9,580 nt of DNA from Spartobacteria bacterium (GTDB lineage: Bacteria > Verrucomicrobiota > Verrucomicrobiia > Chthoniobacterales > Chthoniobacteraceae), in assembly GCA_025350985.1 (NCBI GenBank), contig JANXWU010000209.1:1-9580 (forward strand). Reading direction: 5' to 3'. The notes below the pieces were generated by a model. That model was not told the origin of the DNA. It saw only the letters and a list, made by a program, of their open reading frames with translations, and ran no database searches. Position 1 is the stretch's first letter. The number at the start of each line of letters is the position of its first letter. Of the stretch, positions 8,217 to 9,580 are shown one piece after another. A program made the translations under genes and the position numbers.

Positions 8217-9357
8217 ATGTCCGACCATTTCCAAGCCATCGACACCGACGCACTCAAGGCCCGCGTGGGCGAACTGCGGAGGTATCTTTGACGTCGCAAA
8301 AATGCAGGCGCGGCAGGCTGAATTGGAAGAGGCGATGGGCGCGCCGGATTTTTGGAGCAGCCGTGAGCGCGCGCAAAAGCTGATCGACGAGGCGGGGCAG
8401 CTTCGCGGAAAAATCACGCCCCTGCTCGCGCTGGAGCGGCAGATCGAGGATTTGGAAATGTTGAAATCGCTCGCGTCGGACGAAGCCGGCGAGGCGCAGG
8501 CGAACGCGTTCCAGGAAGTCGCAGCGGAGCACGCGGCGCTGTTAAAAAATCTGGAGGCGTTCGAACTGCAAAGTTTGCTCTCCGGCGAACACGACCGCAG
8601 CAACGCCTTCGTCACGATTCACGCTGGGGCGGGCGGCACGGAGTCGTGCGATTGGGCCGACATGCTGGTGCGGATGTATCAGCGGTGGATCGAACGGCAC
8701 GGTTACAAAAATCAAATCATGGACATCCAGATGGGCGACGAAGCCGGGATCAAGTCGATCACGCTGCATGTCACCGGAGAGAATGCGTACGGCTATTTGC
8801 AGACCGAGCGCGGCGTCCATCGGCTCGTGCGCATCTCGCCTTTCGACTCGAACAAGCGGCGGCACACTTCCTTCGCGAGTTTCGACGTGGTGCCCGAGTT
8901 GCGCGAAGACGAGCCGATCGAGATCGACGAAAAAGATCTGCGCATCGACACGTACCGCAGCGGCGGCAAAGGCGGGCAGAACGTGAACAAAGTCGAGACC
9001 GCGGTGCGCGTGACGCATCTGCCGAGCGGCATCGTCTGCGCCTGTCAGAACCAGCGCAGCCAGTTGCAAAACAAGGCCACCGCGATGCAAATGCTCGCGG
9101 CGAAATTATTCCAAGTCGAACAGGACAAAAAGCGCGCGGAGATCGACCGGCAGTACGGGGAGAAGGGGGACATCGCGTGGGGGAACCAGATTCGCTCGTA
9201 CGTTTTTCAGCCGTATCAGATGGTGAAAGATCACCGCACCGGCGCGCAGACGGGGAACGTGCAGGCGGTAATGGATGGCGACTTGGACGAGTTCATCCAC
9301 GCGAAGCTGCGCGGTTTTGTCGCAAAAAAAGGCGCGAAGGAGGATGACGTTGAGTGA
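8217..9357 (+). CDS. prfB: Peptide chain release factor 2, expressed by +1 programmed frameshift
   Basis: RF2 reads UAA and UGA stop codons and triggers release of the finished peptide. The gene is in two frames: bases 8217-8288 encode 24 residues (MSDHFQAIDTDALKARVGELRRYL), an in-frame TGA follows at 8289-8291, and a +1 shift continues from 8290 to the TGA at 9355-9357, giving 379 residues. Escherichia coli RF2 has 365 and the same early TGA. The anticodon-like motif SPF is at 207-209 (RISPFDSNKRRHTSF), as in RF2 rather than RF1, which has PxT. The GGQ motif is at 252-254 (KGGQNVNKVETAVR). The N-terminal helical domain spans about 25-115. ATG at 8217 is the only ATG, GTG or TTG start after an in-frame TGA at 8181-8183; no Shine-Dalgarno sequence precedes it. 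An annotation that starts at the internal ATG at 8302 would lose 28 residues. Confidence 0.97.
8277..8292 (+). promoter_or_regulatory. RF2 programmed +1 frameshift site
   Basis: The sequence CGGAGGTATCTTTGAC contains every element of the classical prfB recoding site: a Shine-Dalgarno-like GGAGG just upstream, the slippery CTT at 8286-8288, the TGA stop at 8289-8291 and a C after it that weakens termination. When RF2 is scarce, the ribosome pauses at TGA and shifts to read GAC at 8290-8292. This gives negative autoregulation of RF2 level, as established in Escherichia coli. Confidence 0.96.
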
Positions 9358-9402
9358 GAAATGCAGACTGGGAAAACTCGGTGGACACAAACGGTCTGCC
9401 GA

Positions 9403-9580
9403 TCACGGACTGCTTTTTCCAAGCCGGGCGCTGAATTTTTTCAGCAATGCTTCGCCGGAAAGGACGGCCAAGAGCAGCAACCCGGTCAGGATGTTGGCGA
9501 GTTCGCTGGGTTGATCGGAAAGGAAAAGCCCGTTCTTCAACACGGCGAGCGTACCGGTTGCGATCGCGCCGCCGCCGCCT
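9403..9580 (-). CDS. C-terminal end of a membrane protein, probably an RbsC-type sugar ABC transporter permease
   Basis: Read on the minus strand from the right edge, one frame is open for 58 residues and ends with TGA at 9403-9405; the start lies outside the window. The visible part has a glycine run, then GAIATGTLAVLKNGLFLSD, then the hydrophobic segment ELANILTGLLLLAVLSGE (about residues 26-43 of the visible part), and a basic tail ending KFSARLGKSSP. This resembles the last two segments of ribose-type (RbsC/BPD_transp_2) permeases, which end in a G-x-L-x-x-G-x-x-NGL stretch followed by a final membrane helix. The gene would bring a sugar across the inner membrane together with an ATPase and a binding protein, presumably encoded to the right. 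The coding call is fairly firm; the family call rests on a short stretch. Confidence 0.6.
   Translation of the reverse strand, partial: GGGGAIATGTLAVLKNGLFLSDQPSELANILTGLLLLAVLSGEALLKKFSARLGKSSP

Noticed and set aside
8302..9357. prfB starting at the internal ATG at 8302
   Set aside because: This would omit the conserved upstream frame and the frameshift site; the 24-codon zero frame plus TGA at the right place fits RF2 far better.
9363..9400. Inverted GCAGAC/GTCTGC pair after prfB
   Set aside because: The 6-bp stem has a loop of over 20 bases and no T-run directly after it; not credible as a terminator.

Overview
The window looks like ordinary chromosomal housekeeping DNA from a GC-rich Gram-negative bacterium of the PVC group, most likely Verrucomicrobiota. 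The strongest pointer is a 622-residue GreA. Its normal GreA module sits at the end of a long helical N-terminal extension, an architecture known from chlamydial GreA. Supporting hints are SurA-type, secretin-like and signal-peptide-bearing exported proteins, which imply a periplasm, and the general lack of Shine-Dalgarno sequences before the genes. Class or genus cannot be fixed from the sequence alone.

Layout, left to right. Bases 1-33 hold the last codons of a plus-strand gene. It converges with a minus-strand periplasmic peptidyl-prolyl isomerase (144-1226) across a strong bidirectional hairpin terminator (95-130). The isomerase and the long greA gene (1380-3248, plus) diverge from a 153-bp region that contains a 12-bp perfect inverted repeat and an overlapping perfect palindrome. 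greA converges with a minus-strand gene for a secreted right-handed beta-helix protein (3269-4753). A second divergent region (4754-4942) carries a good sigma-70-type promoter for enolase.

From 4943 to 9357 five plus-strand genes follow one another: enolase (eno), an exported protein resembling a shortened secretin, an FtsB/DivIC-like cell-division protein, a 115-residue protein with two PQQ-type beta-propeller motifs, and peptide chain release factor 2 (prfB). prfB is split by an in-frame TGA at a textbook +1 programmed frameshift site, so RF2 would autoregulate its own synthesis. The right edge (9403-9580, minus) holds the C-terminus of a membrane protein resembling RbsC-type sugar ABC permeases, convergent with prfB.

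The genes cover transcript elongation, envelope protein folding, glycolysis, divisome assembly and translation termination. They do not form an obvious single pathway. Linkage of eno with ftsB is known in other Gram-negative bacteria; here an exported protein lies between them. No tRNA or rRNA gene, CRISPR array, insertion sequence, phage gene or defence system was seen, and no stretch longer than about 200 bases lacks a gene. I found no convincing new system. The points most worth a look are the prfB frameshift site, the long GreA, the two unassigned small proteins flanking ftsB, and the inverted repeats upstream of greA.
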